From contig CABIYF010000034.1 in assembly GCA_902362875.1 (NCBI GenBank), positions 1-25,271 on the forward strand: DNA of 25,271 nucleotides. Direction: 5' to 3'. Within the stretch, counting starts at the first letter, position 1; each line of letters opens with the position of its first letter. A program made the position numbers and the translations under genes. Origin of the DNA: Eubacteriaceae bacterium (GTDB lineage: Bacteria > Bacillota > Clostridia > Lachnospirales > Lachnospiraceae). Shown one piece after another: positions 15,879 to 24,065 of the stretch. The notes below the pieces were generated by a model that was given only the letters and a program-made list of their open reading frames with translations, was not told the DNA's origin and did no database searches.

Positions 15879-16246
15879 TTAGTAACTATTCTATATCCTA
15901 ACTACATACCTTCTTCATGAATGCCTATTTCAATTTTTAACTGTCTATGTATCTTAAATCATATTAAAATTAGTAGGGACATCTGTTTTATCAAGTGCCT
16001 CTACTAATTTGGTAATATCCCTGATATAAAATTATAGTCCCAAATGATATATGCCTTATTATAAACAAATAGTTTTTCAAATTTGATTTCTCTTTTTTAA
16101 TAATTTTATATTAACATATACTTTAAACCATTCTTCTTCATTTCCAATAGTTTTTATTTTCTCACAAATAATTAAACTATTACATTAACCCAAAACGAGA
16201 AAATTCAATAAATTACTCATTGAATTTTCCCGTTTCTATTTCTTGT
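15879..16246. other. AT-rich intergenic stretch with a hairpin
   Basis: There is no credible gene in these 368 bp. A 10-bp inverted repeat, AAATTAGTAG (15967-15976) with CTACTAATTT (16001-16010), could end the upstream gene, but the T-run after it is weak. The amidase terminator occupies 16195-16233. The AT-rich accessory island seems to end about here. Confidence 0.45.
16195..16233 (-). terminator. Terminator of the amidase gene
   Basis: A 15-bp inverted repeat, 16195-16209 with 16219-16233, has one mismatch and a 9-nt loop. It lies just downstream of the amidase stop on the minus strand, with T residues after the arm on that strand (TTTTGGGTT). Confidence 0.65.
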
Positions 16247-17155
16247 TTAATACTCATATAACGTAAACATCTTACTTGAATACTTATTATTCTTCCCCTT
16301 AGAATCTGTAATAAGTGTCACTTTTTGTTTCTCCTCTTTTTCCTGTTTCACAGTTCCAAGGCAATAATCCCTAATCGCTTTTGCATCCGCCTGTGCCAAT
16401 TTCTTGATCTTAGCATCGTCTTTTAAAAACTGTTCTACATCATTGTCATTATCCACAAAACTATGTTCCACAATGACTCCTGGAATTCCTTCTTCAACGC
16501 TGTTATGAATAATTCTATAATAATCTCTTAATTTGCCATTCGGATATTTCTCATTCTTCTCTGATGTTCGCATTAATAACCCTTGATTCTCAACACCTGT
16601 CTGCTCTAATTGTTTCAAAAAGTAACATCCTAAAAGCTGCGCCTGTTTAGACACTTCTTTCTTATAATTTCCTGTTGGCACAAGCACTGTACATCCATGA
16701 TCATAGTCTACGATCTCTCCATTAGCATTGTTATGGAGACTAATGAATAAATCTGCCTTATCCTGAACAGCTTTCGGTACTCGCTCGCTTAATTCAGGTT
16801 TTGTGTCTCCTGTTCTTGTTAGATATACTTTAATGTTTGAATTTTTTGAGAGTTCTTGTTTGATATATTTAGCTATCTTTAAGTTGATATCTTTCTCTTG
16901 CGGCTGATCATTTGTTTTTCCTACAGCACCGCTGTCATTGCCGCCATGTCCTGGATCTAGTTCTATGATCCAGTTTGATTTTTTTAATTTTCTTGTTTCC
17001 TGTTTCTTGCTCGATGTTGTTGTCGTAGCTTTTTTTGCTGTTGTTTTGTGTGATGCTGTTTTCTCTTGTGCCGTTTGTTTCTTAGTTCCGCACCCAGCGA
17101 CACCTGCACATAATACTAACATTAGTGCTAATGCTTTTTTTACATTCTTTTTCAT
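16247..17155 (-). CDS. N-acetylmuramoyl-L-alanine amidase lipoprotein (Amidase_3)
   Basis: A 302-aa secreted, membrane-anchored hydrolase that cuts the bond between MurNAc and L-alanine in peptidoglycan. The signal peptide ends in a lipobox (VAGC, C22). A Ser/Thr/Lys-rich linker covers about 24-58. The Amidase_3 domain runs from about 61 to 265, with zinc ligands H70 in DPGHGG, E87 in QPQEKDI and H141 in SLHNNANG, and catalytic E230 in VIVEHSFVDN. All key residues are kept. The C-terminal tail (about 268-302) is charged and unassigned. AAGGGG lies upstream of the ATG. It is flanked by terminators on both sides and is probably monocistronic. Confidence 0.93.
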   Translation of the reverse strand: MKKNVKKALALMLVLCAGVAGCGTKKQTAQEKTASHKTTAKKATTTTSSKKQETRKLKKSNWIIELDPGHGGNDSGAVGKTNDQPQEKDINLKIAKYIKQELSKNSNIKVYLTRTGDTKPELSERVPKAVQDKADLFISLHNNANGEIVDYDHGCTVLVPTGNYKKEVSKQAQLLGCYFLKQLEQTGVENQGLLMRTSEKNEKYPNGKLRDYYRIIHNSVEEGIPGVIVEHSFVDNDNDVEQFLKDDAKIKKLAQADAKAIRDYCLGTVKQEKEEKQKVTLITDSKGKNNKYSSKMFTLYEY

Positions 17156-17215
17156 TTGTTTCCCCTTTTTTGTAACCGTTTTTTTTATTTTATCACTTTA
17201 ATTTATATTTTACAA

Positions 17216-17259
17216 AAAGAAGCAGATATCTGCATAGTTTCCCGGATATCTGCTTCTTT
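17216..17259 (-). terminator. Terminator of the Rpn-family gene
   Basis: A perfect 15-bp inverted repeat (17216-17230 with 17245-17259), core AAGAAGCAGATATC, has a 14-nt loop. On the minus strand it ends in CTTCTTTTT, a good T-run. It lies between the Rpn-like gene and the amidase. Confidence 0.85.
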
Positions 17260-17290
17260 ATTAATATATAATTTGTTAGATTATAATTTT

Positions 17291-17884
17291 CTAATTTAGT
17301 CTCTGATAAATATCTTTCTCTGTCTCATCTGGATATTCTTTTGCAAGATTATAGATTGGCAGTATTGTGATCTCGTCTTCTAAAAGATCATCTGCTATTT
17401 TAGATACAGAGTCTCCTTTTTTCATCTTTTTCTGAACTTGCATAATTAATTTTAGACTCTCTCCCCGTATAATCCCCTGTTGAATTCCACGTTCAATTCC
17501 TGTGTTAATTGCATGATCTAATATTGTGCACATTGTAACCTCTCCCTTCTCATCTTTCTTATCTTCATCACTTAATAATTGTGACCGGTAACTGGCTCCA
17601 TCGTATGCCATAACTCGAAATGTCATTGTTTTATCTGTATTGGTCTGGTTCTCCATTCCAAAAATGATCTTGTAATCTTTTCCTTTCTCCCACACTTTCA
17701 GAATATCTCTTTCTTGTTCATGCAATGAATCATCTGCCGCTTTATATTGGGATTTTACTTTTGTTTCTGATAATTCTTGTGGCTTTATGACTTGCTTCCC
17801 ATCATAAATCAATACATTGATAATATCTGCAAACACATCTGGATAATCTTCTAGCAATTTCTCTACTTTGTCTTTCTGTCCCAT
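17291..17884 (-). CDS. Rpn-family recombination-promoting nuclease, apparently internally deleted
   Basis: The first 105 residues match the N-terminal PD-(D/E)xK nuclease part of the Rpn/YhgA-like family common in Lachnospiraceae: DYPDVFADIINVLIYDGK, LHEQERDILKVW, IFGMENQTNTD and MAYDGASYRSQLL. The C-terminal part (MCTILDHAINTGIERGIQQG onward) matches the family's tail, rich in Ile/Glu/Gly. The usual middle section of well over 100 residues, typically carrying a VTLVLYFG-like stretch, is absent, and the two ends are joined in frame near residue 110. Full-length members are about 300 aa or more, against 197 here. AAAGGAGG at spacing 7 marks the start. It may be a decayed gene that still reads open. 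Confidence 0.8.
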   Translation of the reverse strand: MGQKDKVEKLLEDYPDVFADIINVLIYDGKQVIKPQELSETKVKSQYKAADDSLHEQERDILKVWEKGKDYKIIFGMENQTNTDKTMTFRVMAYDGASYRSQLLSDEDKKDEKGEVTMCTILDHAINTGIERGIQQGIIRGESLKLIMQVQKKMKKGDSVSKIADDLLEDEITILPIYNLAKEYPDETEKDIYQRLN

Positions 17885-18269
17885 ACTTGCCTCCTTTGTA
17901 TGTAAATTAAAAATATTTGTGTGATTAATCTGCAGAACTGCATCATTATTTGGTTATTTGAACTGTTTTACAGTTGTTTAGAATTCTTTTTGAATTGTAA
18001 TCTAGATTATTGGTATTTTTAGTCTACATTATTTTACATAATTTGGCAAGGATTTTTTACATTTAATTCCATATGATTTATTTATATTTTATACAATATA
18101 TAATACTATACCAATTCCATATTTTCAATAGTCATTTTCAATCAGCCCATTCCCATCATTTCTTATCTTCCATTTAATCTCTAACAACTCCCTCCTTTAC
18201 TCCCTTTCGCCCCTCCTCAATTTATGCTAAACTTACTATAATAATTATCACCATTAAAGGAACAAAAAA
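17885..18269. other. AT-rich intergenic region with divergent promoters
   Basis: No gene is visible in these 385 bp. A perfect TATAAT lies at 18237-18242, 28 bp before the kinase start, but without a good -35. The 18126-18220 stretch is unusually pyrimidine-rich on this strand (many CC and CTCC runs). No strong palindrome was found. Confidence 0.45.
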
Positions 18270-19370
18270 ATGACCATAGAAGAACAATACCGTCTATCTT
18301 GTTACGAAGAATTGACGACACTTGGAAATCATAATCATATATATCTAGTGAAACATAAGCAGTCTGGTGAGATTTTTGTAAAGAAGATTTTATTCAGATT
18401 TTCTTTTGATGTCTATGAGCAGCTAAAAACTTTAAATATTGCTGGAATTCCTAAAATTCATGAAATGATCTCTGATGATGAGCACCTTATTTTAATTGAA
18501 GATTACATTCATGGTCATACTTTGGAGCAGGCACTTGCACAACATGGGGTATTCTCTGAGAATGAAGCCTGCCGGATTGTAATTAAGCTTTGTAGAATTT
18601 TAAAAAGTCTTCATAAACTCAATCCACCGATCATTCATCGTGATCTTAAGTTATCAAATATTATCCTTACCAACGAAGGAATGCTCTGTCTTGTTGATTT
18701 CGATACGGCTCGTTATTATGAATCTGGTCAGGAACAGGATACTCAACTCCTTGGCACAAGGGAATATGCTCCGCCGGAACAATATGGTTTTGGCCAGTCG
18801 GATACACGATCTGATATTTATGCGTTGGGAATTATATTAAACCGCTTATTAACCGGGGAATATCCAAAACATCAGATGACTGACAAAGGTTATCGTTCTG
18901 TTATTTCAAAATGTATTCGCTGGGAGCCGGAAGAACGTTTTCAATCAATTGAAGAACTGGAAACTTCTTTGGCAAAATATCTTCCTGCTGAGATTTGCAC
19001 AAACAAACCTGTTACCTCATCCCCATCCTTTAAGCCTCCGGGATTTCGTACTGGAACGTTGTGGAAAATGATTTTGGCTTCGTTTGGATATTTATTTTGT
19101 TTTTATTTATGTCTAACGATCACATTTACGGAGACAAAGAAATCTGTCCCTATAACCGGATCGCGGCTGTGGTATGAACGTTGTTTTATGCTGCTGATTC
19201 TCTTAAGTTTGATTTTTTACAATTGTGATTATGGAAATATACGTTCTTTGTCTTTTCAAGGACATTCTTTTCCTCTATGGATCAGAATTCTGATTCAGGT
19301 TGTTTTTTCCCTTTTGATCGTAATCTTTTTCGTGTTGATCATGTTGATTTTTGAGGAAATTATATGGTAA
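18270..19370 (+). CDS. Membrane-anchored Ser/Thr protein kinase
   Basis: A 366-aa bacterial Hanks-type kinase. N-terminal kinase domain: beta-3 lysine in IFVKKI (K38/K39), catalytic loop IIHRDLKLSN (H123-R124-D125, N130), DFD (143-145) instead of DFG, and the activation/APE segment GTREYAPPEQYG (162-173). SDIYALGIIL is helix F and PEERF the late arginine. A linker (about 238-268) leads to three hydrophobic spans near 269-293, 307-321 and 341-364, with no extracellular PASTA domains. The glycine loop is weak (LTTLGNHNHIYLV). It is followed by a small membrane protein gene and an XRE-like regulator gene, a pairing often seen in Clostridia. Confidence 0.92.
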   Translation: MTIEEQYRLSCYEELTTLGNHNHIYLVKHKQSGEIFVKKILFRFSFDVYEQLKTLNIAGIPKIHEMISDDEHLILIEDYIHGHTLEQALAQHGVFSENEACRIVIKLCRILKSLHKLNPPIIHRDLKLSNIILTNEGMLCLVDFDTARYYESGQEQDTQLLGTREYAPPEQYGFGQSDTRSDIYALGIILNRLLTGEYPKHQMTDKGYRSVISKCIRWEPEERFQSIEELETSLAKYLPAEICTNKPVTSSPSFKPPGFRTGTLWKMILASFGYLFCFYLCLTITFTETKKSVPITGSRLWYERCFMLLILLSLIFYNCDYGNIRSLSFQGHSFPLWIRILIQVVFSLLIVIFFVLIMLIFEEIIW

Positions 19371-19379
19371 TTTCTTTAT

Positions 19380-19408
19380 CGCTGTCAGTAAAATTTACGC
19401 TGTCAGCG
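19380..19408. promoter_or_regulatory. Tandem 9-bp repeat, possible operator
   Basis: CGCTGTCAG occurs at 19380-19388 and again at 19398-19406, an 18-bp phase. The second copy forms the odd palindrome CGCTGTCAGCG (19398-19408). It sits between the kinase stop and the -10-like TATAAT at 19449-19454. It may be a binding site for the nearby XRE-like regulator. Confidence 0.35.
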
Positions 19409-19472
19409 AAACATTTCCTTGTGAATATTTGCTACTCTTAATATTGTTTATAATAGAAGGGAGGAAGTTCAT

Positions 19473-19817
19473 ATGAAAACTTGGAAATTAGTTTCTGGAA
19501 TCATATCCATTGTACTTTTTGCATTTGTTATGTTTCAGTCCTGTGCTGCAGGAATTTCAAATTCATTGGAAGCAAATGGTGAGAGTGGTGGTTCTGCAGG
19601 AGTTATCGTTGCAATCATGCTATTAGCTGGAGGAATCGTTTCCATTGCAACAAGAAATGGATCAAAGGGCGGAAATATTGCATTGATCGTTTTATTTGCA
19701 CTTGGTGCTCTTTGCGGATTTACGATGGCTGGAAGTTATGCTGATTTAAATATCTGGGCTTTTTGGTGCTTGATCTGTGCAGTCTTTGCAATTGTTTCCT
19801 TAAAGAAAGGCCAATGA
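19473..19817 (+). CDS. Small four-helix membrane protein
   Basis: A 114-aa protein with hydrophobic spans near 5-28, 42-58, 66-85 and 91-109. No catalytic motif is seen. It has a cysteine in the first helix region (FQSCAAG), but this looks like a membrane span and not a lipobox. GGGAGG precedes the ATG. A TATAAT lies 18 bp upstream of the ATG. Its place between a membrane kinase and an XRE-like regulator suggests a part in the same signalling unit, without direct evidence. Confidence 0.75.
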   Translation: MKTWKLVSGIISIVLFAFVMFQSCAAGISNSLEANGESGGSAGVIVAIMLLAGGIVSIATRNGSKGGNIALIVLFALGALCGFTMAGSYADLNIWAFWCLICAVFAIVSLKKGQ

Positions 19818-19857
19818 TCAGTTACTTTAGAAACAAAAGGAGAAAGGAATTTTACAT

Positions 19858-20304
19858 ATGCAGGATCAATCAACAGATCATTTAGATCATCAATTAGAAT
19901 CTACATCTCTGGAAAATTTTTCGGATTATCTGAAAAATCTTCAGCAGTTACCTAGCCTGCAGGATTTTTTCTCTGTTTACATCGCAAAACATAATCTGAA
20001 AACTTCACAGATCATCAAAAATAGTGGAATTTCTCAAAGTTATGCCCACGAAATCTTAAATGGAACGAAACCTCATCCTTCCAGGGATTATCTGCTTGCT
20101 TTATGTCTTGGTGCCCACATGGATCTTAAGACAACTCAACACGCATTACGAATTGCCCAGCTTGGTGAACTTTATGCTAAAGTTCCAAGAGATGCCGCAA
20201 TCATGATGCATATCAACAATGAAAAATGGAATCTTGTTGATATCAACATTTTTCTGGAAGAACATGAACTTGATGTGATTTCGCTTTCTAAAAAAATATC
20301 ATAA
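19858..20304 (+). CDS. XRE-like HTH regulator of the kinase-associated type
   Basis: A 148-aa protein. Residues about 38-75 form a helix-turn-helix (LKTSQIIKNSGISQSYAHEI). The following LLALCLGAHMDLKTTQHAL and LGELYAKVPRDAAIMMHI stretches are the tail seen in a group of clostridial regulators found beside Ser/Thr kinase genes. Here it follows a membrane kinase and a small membrane protein, and AAAGGAG precedes the ATG. A likely role is as the kinase's transcriptional output or substrate (inference). The 374-aa protein at 14754 appears to carry two copies of the same module. Confidence 0.8.
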   Translation: MQDQSTDHLDHQLESTSLENFSDYLKNLQQLPSLQDFFSVYIAKHNLKTSQIIKNSGISQSYAHEILNGTKPHPSRDYLLALCLGAHMDLKTTQHALRIAQLGELYAKVPRDAAIMMHINNEKWNLVDINIFLEEHELDVISLSKKIS

Positions 20305-20314
20305 AATAATAACA

Positions 20315-20354
20315 AAAAGATCAGCTGTAAGCATCTGCCTGCAGCTGATCTTTT
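20315..20354. terminator. Bidirectional terminator, regulator gene / ileS
   Basis: A perfect 13-bp inverted repeat AAAAGATCAGCTG / CAGCTGATCTTTT (20315-20327 and 20342-20354) with a 14-nt loop, bounded by A-runs and T-runs on the two sides. It lies between the convergent regulator and ileS genes. Confidence 0.9.
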
Positions 20355-20371
20355 AATTTTATTTTATAAAA

Positions 20372-23300
20372 TTATCTTTTTTCAACACCTAAAGTAACTT
20401 TCTCACCATTGATGTTCCATTCTTTTTCGTATCCGACAACTTCTCCGGCTTTCACTTCATCTGCTAAAACGTCTCCAGCGATAGCTGCTTCGTTTCTTCC
20501 GATGATGTCTGCTGCTTTGTCAGATCCTTTGTAAGAGAATGTGATATGGTCTGTTACTTCGAATCCAGCTTCTTTTCTCATAGACTGAACCTTGCTGACT
20601 ACTTCACGGACGAATCCTTCTTCTAACAGTTCTTCAGATAAGTTTGTATCAAGTACAACTGTTACTCCGTTATCTGCTTCTGTTACGAATCCTTCCTGTT
20701 TTACCATTTCGATCAACAGATCTTCTTGGGCTAATTCTACAGGTGTTCCATCAATTTCAAATGTTAATGCTCCTTTAGAGTCTAATTCTGCTTTCGCTTC
20801 ATTTCCATCAACTCCGGCTAAGTAGTTTCTGATTCCTCCAACTAATTTACCGTATTTTGGTCCTACAGTCTTTAACTGTGGTTTGAAGTTGTATGTTGTG
20901 AAGTTTGATACGTCATCTGTAAATGTGATGTTTTTCACATTTAACTCGTCTAAGATGATCGCTTCGTCATAATCTGGAAGAGATGCTTCTGCTTTCACAT
21001 ACATCTGTCCGATTGGCTGACGGTTCTTAATTGCTGCTCCGTTACGGCATGCACGTCCTAATACAACGATCTTTAATACGAGATCCATATCTGCTTCTAA
21101 TTTCTCATCTACCTGTTCTGCATTGTATACAGGGAAGTCGCATAAGTGGATACTTTCTTTTGCAGATGCATCAACACTTCTTACGATGTTCTGATAAATC
21201 TCTTCTGTCATAAATGGAATCATTGGTGCTGCTGCTTTACATACAGTTACTAATGCTGTGTATAAAGTCATGTATGCATTTACCTTATCCTGTTCCATTC
21301 CTTTTGCCCAGAAACGGTCACGACAGCGTCTTACATACCAGTTACTCATGTCATCAACGAATTCCTGTAATGCTCTTGCTGCTTCAGGGATCTTGTAATC
21401 TCCTAAGTTGTCATCAACGGCTTTGACCATTGTGTTCATCTTAGATAACAGCCATTTATCCATAACAGATAACTTATCATATTCTAACGCATGTTTTGTT
21501 GGGTCGAACTGGTCGATCTCTGCATACAGTACATAGAATGCGTAAGTATTCCATAATGTTCCCATGAATTTACGCTGTCCTTCTGTAACAGCTTTTGCAT
21601 GGAAACGGTTTGGAAGCCATGGGGCACTGTTTGTATAGAAGTACCAGCGGATTGCATCTGCTCCATGTTCTTCTAATGCATCAAATGGATCAACTGCATT
21701 TCCTTTGGACTTACTCATCTTCTGTCCATTTTCATCCTGAACGTGTCCTAATACGACAACGTTTTTATATGGTGCTTTATTAAATAATAAAGTAGAAATT
21801 GCCATTAAGGAGTAGAACCATCCACGAGTCTGGTCTACAGCTTCTGAGATAAAGTTTGCTGGGAAGTTGTCTTCGAAGATCTCTTTATTCTCAAATGGAT
21901 AATGCCACTGTGCGAAAGGCATAGATCCTGAGTCAAACCAGCAGTCGATAACTTCTTCTACACGATGCATTGGTTTTCCACAGCATGGGCATTTTACTGT
22001 TACTTCATCGATGTATGGGCGGTGAAGTTCAATATCATCTGGGCAGTTATCGGACATGCTCTTTAATTCTTCGATAGATCCGATAGAATGCTGATGTCCA
22101 CATTCACATTCCCAGATATTTAATGGAGTTCCCCAATAACGGTTTCTTGAGATTCCCCAATCCTGTACGTTCTCTAACCAGTCACCGAAACGTCCTTTAC
22201 CGATGCTCTTTGGTACCCAGTTAACTGTATTGTTGTTTGCGATCAGCTGATCTTTGACTTCTGTCATCTTGATGAACCAAGATTCTCTTGCATAGTAGAT
22301 CAGTGGTGTATCACAACGCCAGCAGTGTGGGTAGCTATGCTCGAATTTAGGAGCATCATATAATAATCCACGTTTATCCAAATTCATTAATACTTCTGGA
22401 TCTGCTTTCTTAACAAATAATCCGGCAAATGGTGTTTCTTCTGACATGTTACCGCGTTCGTCTACTAACTGTACGAATGGCATATCGTATTTGCGTCCGA
22501 CTTTCGCATCATCTTCACCAAATGCTGGTGCGATATGAACGATACCTGTACCATCTGTTAATGTTACATATCCGTCGCATGTTACATAGAACGCTTTCTT
22601 ATGCTGTTTTTCTGCAACTTTTGCTGCACAGTCATATAATGGTTCGTATTCTTTGTATTCTAATTCTTTTCCTTTGAATGTCTCTAAGACTTTGTATGCA
22701 GGTGTTCCTGCTTCTTCGTCTGCTAATTTACCAAGAACTGTATCAAGCAGTGCTTCTGCCATGTAGTATACATATCCGTCTGCAGCTTCTACTTTTGCGT
22801 ATGTCTCTTCTGGATTTACGCAAAGACCGATGTTAGATGGAAGTGTCCATGGTGTTGTTGTCCATGCAAGGAAGTATGCTTCTTCACCTACGGCTTTGAA
22901 ACGTACGATCGCAGAACGTTCTTTGACATCTTTGTATCCCTGTGCTACTTCCTGTGCGGATAAAGGTGTTCCACAACGAGGGCAGTAAGGTACGATCTTG
23001 AATCCTTTGTAAAGTAATTTCTTATCCCAGATCTGTTTTAATGCCCACCATACAGATTCGATAAAGTTGTTATCGTATGTGATGTATGGGTTTTCCATGT
23101 CAGCCCAGAAACCTACTGTATCTGAGAAATCTTCCCACATACCTTTGTATTTCCAAACGCTTTCTTTACATTTCTTGATGAATGGTTCCATACCGTATTC
23201 TTCGATCTGTTCTTTTCCATCAAGACCTAACATCTTCTCAACTTCAAGCTCAACTGGAAGTCCGTGTGTATCCCATCCAGCTTTACGAATGATCTTGTGA

Positions 23301-23527
23301 CCTTTCATTGTCTGGTAACGAGGGATCATATCTTTGATGACACGAGTTAAAACGTGTCCGATATGTGGTTTACCATTGGCTGTTGGTGGTCCGTCATAGA
23401 ATGTGTATGTCGGATCGTCTTTTCTTTCTTCGATACTCTTTTCAAAAATTTCGTTTTCTTTCCAGAACTTTACGGTCTCTTTCTCGCGATCGACAAAGTT
23501 CATGTCAGATGATACTTTCTTGTACAT
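20372..23527 (-). CDS. ileS: Isoleucyl-tRNA synthetase, type 2 (eukaryote-like)
   Basis: Charges tRNA-Ile with isoleucine in the cytoplasm. Class I motifs, numbered from the longer reading: HIGH at 57-60 in NGKPHIGHVL and KMSKS at 605-609. The editing (CP1) domain has WTTTPWTLPSN at 224-234 and GTGIVHIAPAFGEDD around 328-342. The cysteine pairs CPRCG, CWRC, CECG and CPCCG are possible metal sites. The N-terminal pattern (TFYDGPPTANGKPHIGH, GLPVELEVEK) and the length of about 1050 aa place it in the type 2 class, distinct from the E. coli type. I prefer the second ATG (23527), which lies 8 nt from AGGAG; the first (23533) is only 2 nt away. It is controlled by the upstream T-box. Confidence 0.96.
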   Translation of the reverse strand: MYKKVSSDMNFVDREKETVKFWKENEIFEKSIEERKDDPTYTFYDGPPTANGKPHIGHVLTRVIKDMIPRYQTMKGHKIIRKAGWDTHGLPVELEVEKMLGLDGKEQIEEYGMEPFIKKCKESVWKYKGMWEDFSDTVGFWADMENPYITYDNNFIESVWWALKQIWDKKLLYKGFKIVPYCPRCGTPLSAQEVAQGYKDVKERSAIVRFKAVGEEAYFLAWTTTPWTLPSNIGLCVNPEETYAKVEAADGYVYYMAEALLDTVLGKLADEEAGTPAYKVLETFKGKELEYKEYEPLYDCAAKVAEKQHKKAFYVTCDGYVTLTDGTGIVHIAPAFGEDDAKVGRKYDMPFVQLVDERGNMSEETPFAGLFVKKADPEVLMNLDKRGLLYDAPKFEHSYPHCWRCDTPLIYYARESWFIKMTEVKDQLIANNNTVNWVPKSIGKGRFGDWLENVQDWGISRNRYWGTPLNIWECECGHQHSIGSIEELKSMSDNCPDDIELHRPYIDEVTVKCPCCGKPMHRVEEVIDCWFDSGSMPFAQWHYPFENKEIFEDNFPANFISEAVDQTRGWFYSLMAISTLLFNKAPYKNVVVLGHVQDENGQKMSKSKGNAVDPFDALEEHGADAIRWYFYTNSAPWLPNRFHAKAVTEGQRKFMGTLWNTYAFYVLYAEIDQFDPTKHALEYDKLSVMDKWLLSKMNTMVKAVDDNLGDYKIPEAARALQEFVDDMSNWYVRRCRDRFWAKGMEQDKVNAYMTLYTALVTVCKAAAPMIPFMTEEIYQNIVRSVDASAKESIHLCDFPVYNAEQVDEKLEADMDLVLKIVVLGRACRNGAAIKNRQPIGQMYVKAEASLPDYDEAIILDELNVKNITFTDDVSNFTTYNFKPQLKTVGPKYGKLVGGIRNYLAGVDGNEAKAELDSKGALTFEIDGTPVELAQEDLLIEMVKQEGFVTEADNGVTVVLDTNLSEELLEEGFVREVVSKVQSMRKEAGFEVTDHITFSYKGSDKAADIIGRNEAAIAGDVLADEVKAGEVVGYEKEWNINGEKVTLGVEKR

Positions 23528-23614
23528 CTTCATCTCTCCTTTTACTTCTTAGAAAATCTAATGAAATAGGAACTTTTATAGGATTTTTCTATAAAACAGG
23601 TTGTCCTATAAAAT

Positions 23615-23835
23615 AAAAAAAGGCGTCGTCCTAAAAATAGGACAACACCGTTGCTTCTAAACCACCTATTTCACATACTATCATATGTTATCCCGTTAAC
23701 GGAGGATACCGGCACAGCTTACTTTATTCAGCCTGCAGCTTGGGAGTGATCTTCCTTCCTATCCTACTAACATCCGGCTTCCACCGCCCCGGACTCGCTC
23801 CTGCGTTCATGATAGAAGTACTGTCTCCTTCTTCG
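23615..23835 (-). promoter_or_regulatory. T-box leader of ileS with AUC (Ile) specifier
   Basis: On the minus strand this leader reads as a T-box riboswitch. Stem I has a GGAGACAGTAC base region, an apical GGGGCGGTGGAAGCC element and a specifier in GGAAG-ATC-ACTCC, so ATC (23750-23748) is an Ile codon followed by A. The T-box bulge carries AGGTGG (23667-23662). The terminator stem pairs 23649-23638 with 23633-23622 and is followed by a run of seven T. Uncharged tRNA-Ile should favour antitermination. The stretch from TGG to the terminator departs from the textbook consensus. Confidence 0.85.
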
Positions 23836-23840
23836 CCTTT

Positions 23841-23846
23841 ATCATA
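23841..23846 (-). promoter_or_regulatory. Likely -10 of the ileS leader promoter
   Basis: TATGAT on the minus strand lies about 6 nt before the first base of T-box stem I. No good -35 was found at 17-18 bp. Confidence 0.4.
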
Positions 23847-23949
23847 CTAAATTATCTTAACACCTGAAATAGCTGTTCGTCAATATTGAATTGTAAGTTT
23901 TTATCTTTGTTTGCCTACTTCTTATTCCATTTTGAAACTTTACGATTTT

Positions 23950-23978
23950 TTAACGTTTTATTTACTAGATTTTATAAT
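23950..23978 (+). promoter_or_regulatory. Promoter of pfk
   Basis: TTAACG (-35, 23950-23955) and TATAAT (-10, 23973-23978) are 17 bp apart, giving an 80-nt leader. The gene has a GGAGG ribosome site about 11 nt before the ATG. No palindrome or riboswitch is evident in the leader. Confidence 0.6.
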
Positions 23979-24065
23979 TTTCGTATATAATTATATGGTA
24001 AAATAATAGTTAACTAATATTAGATGATCTAAATAAAAATATAAAACCCGGAGGTAAATAAATCC

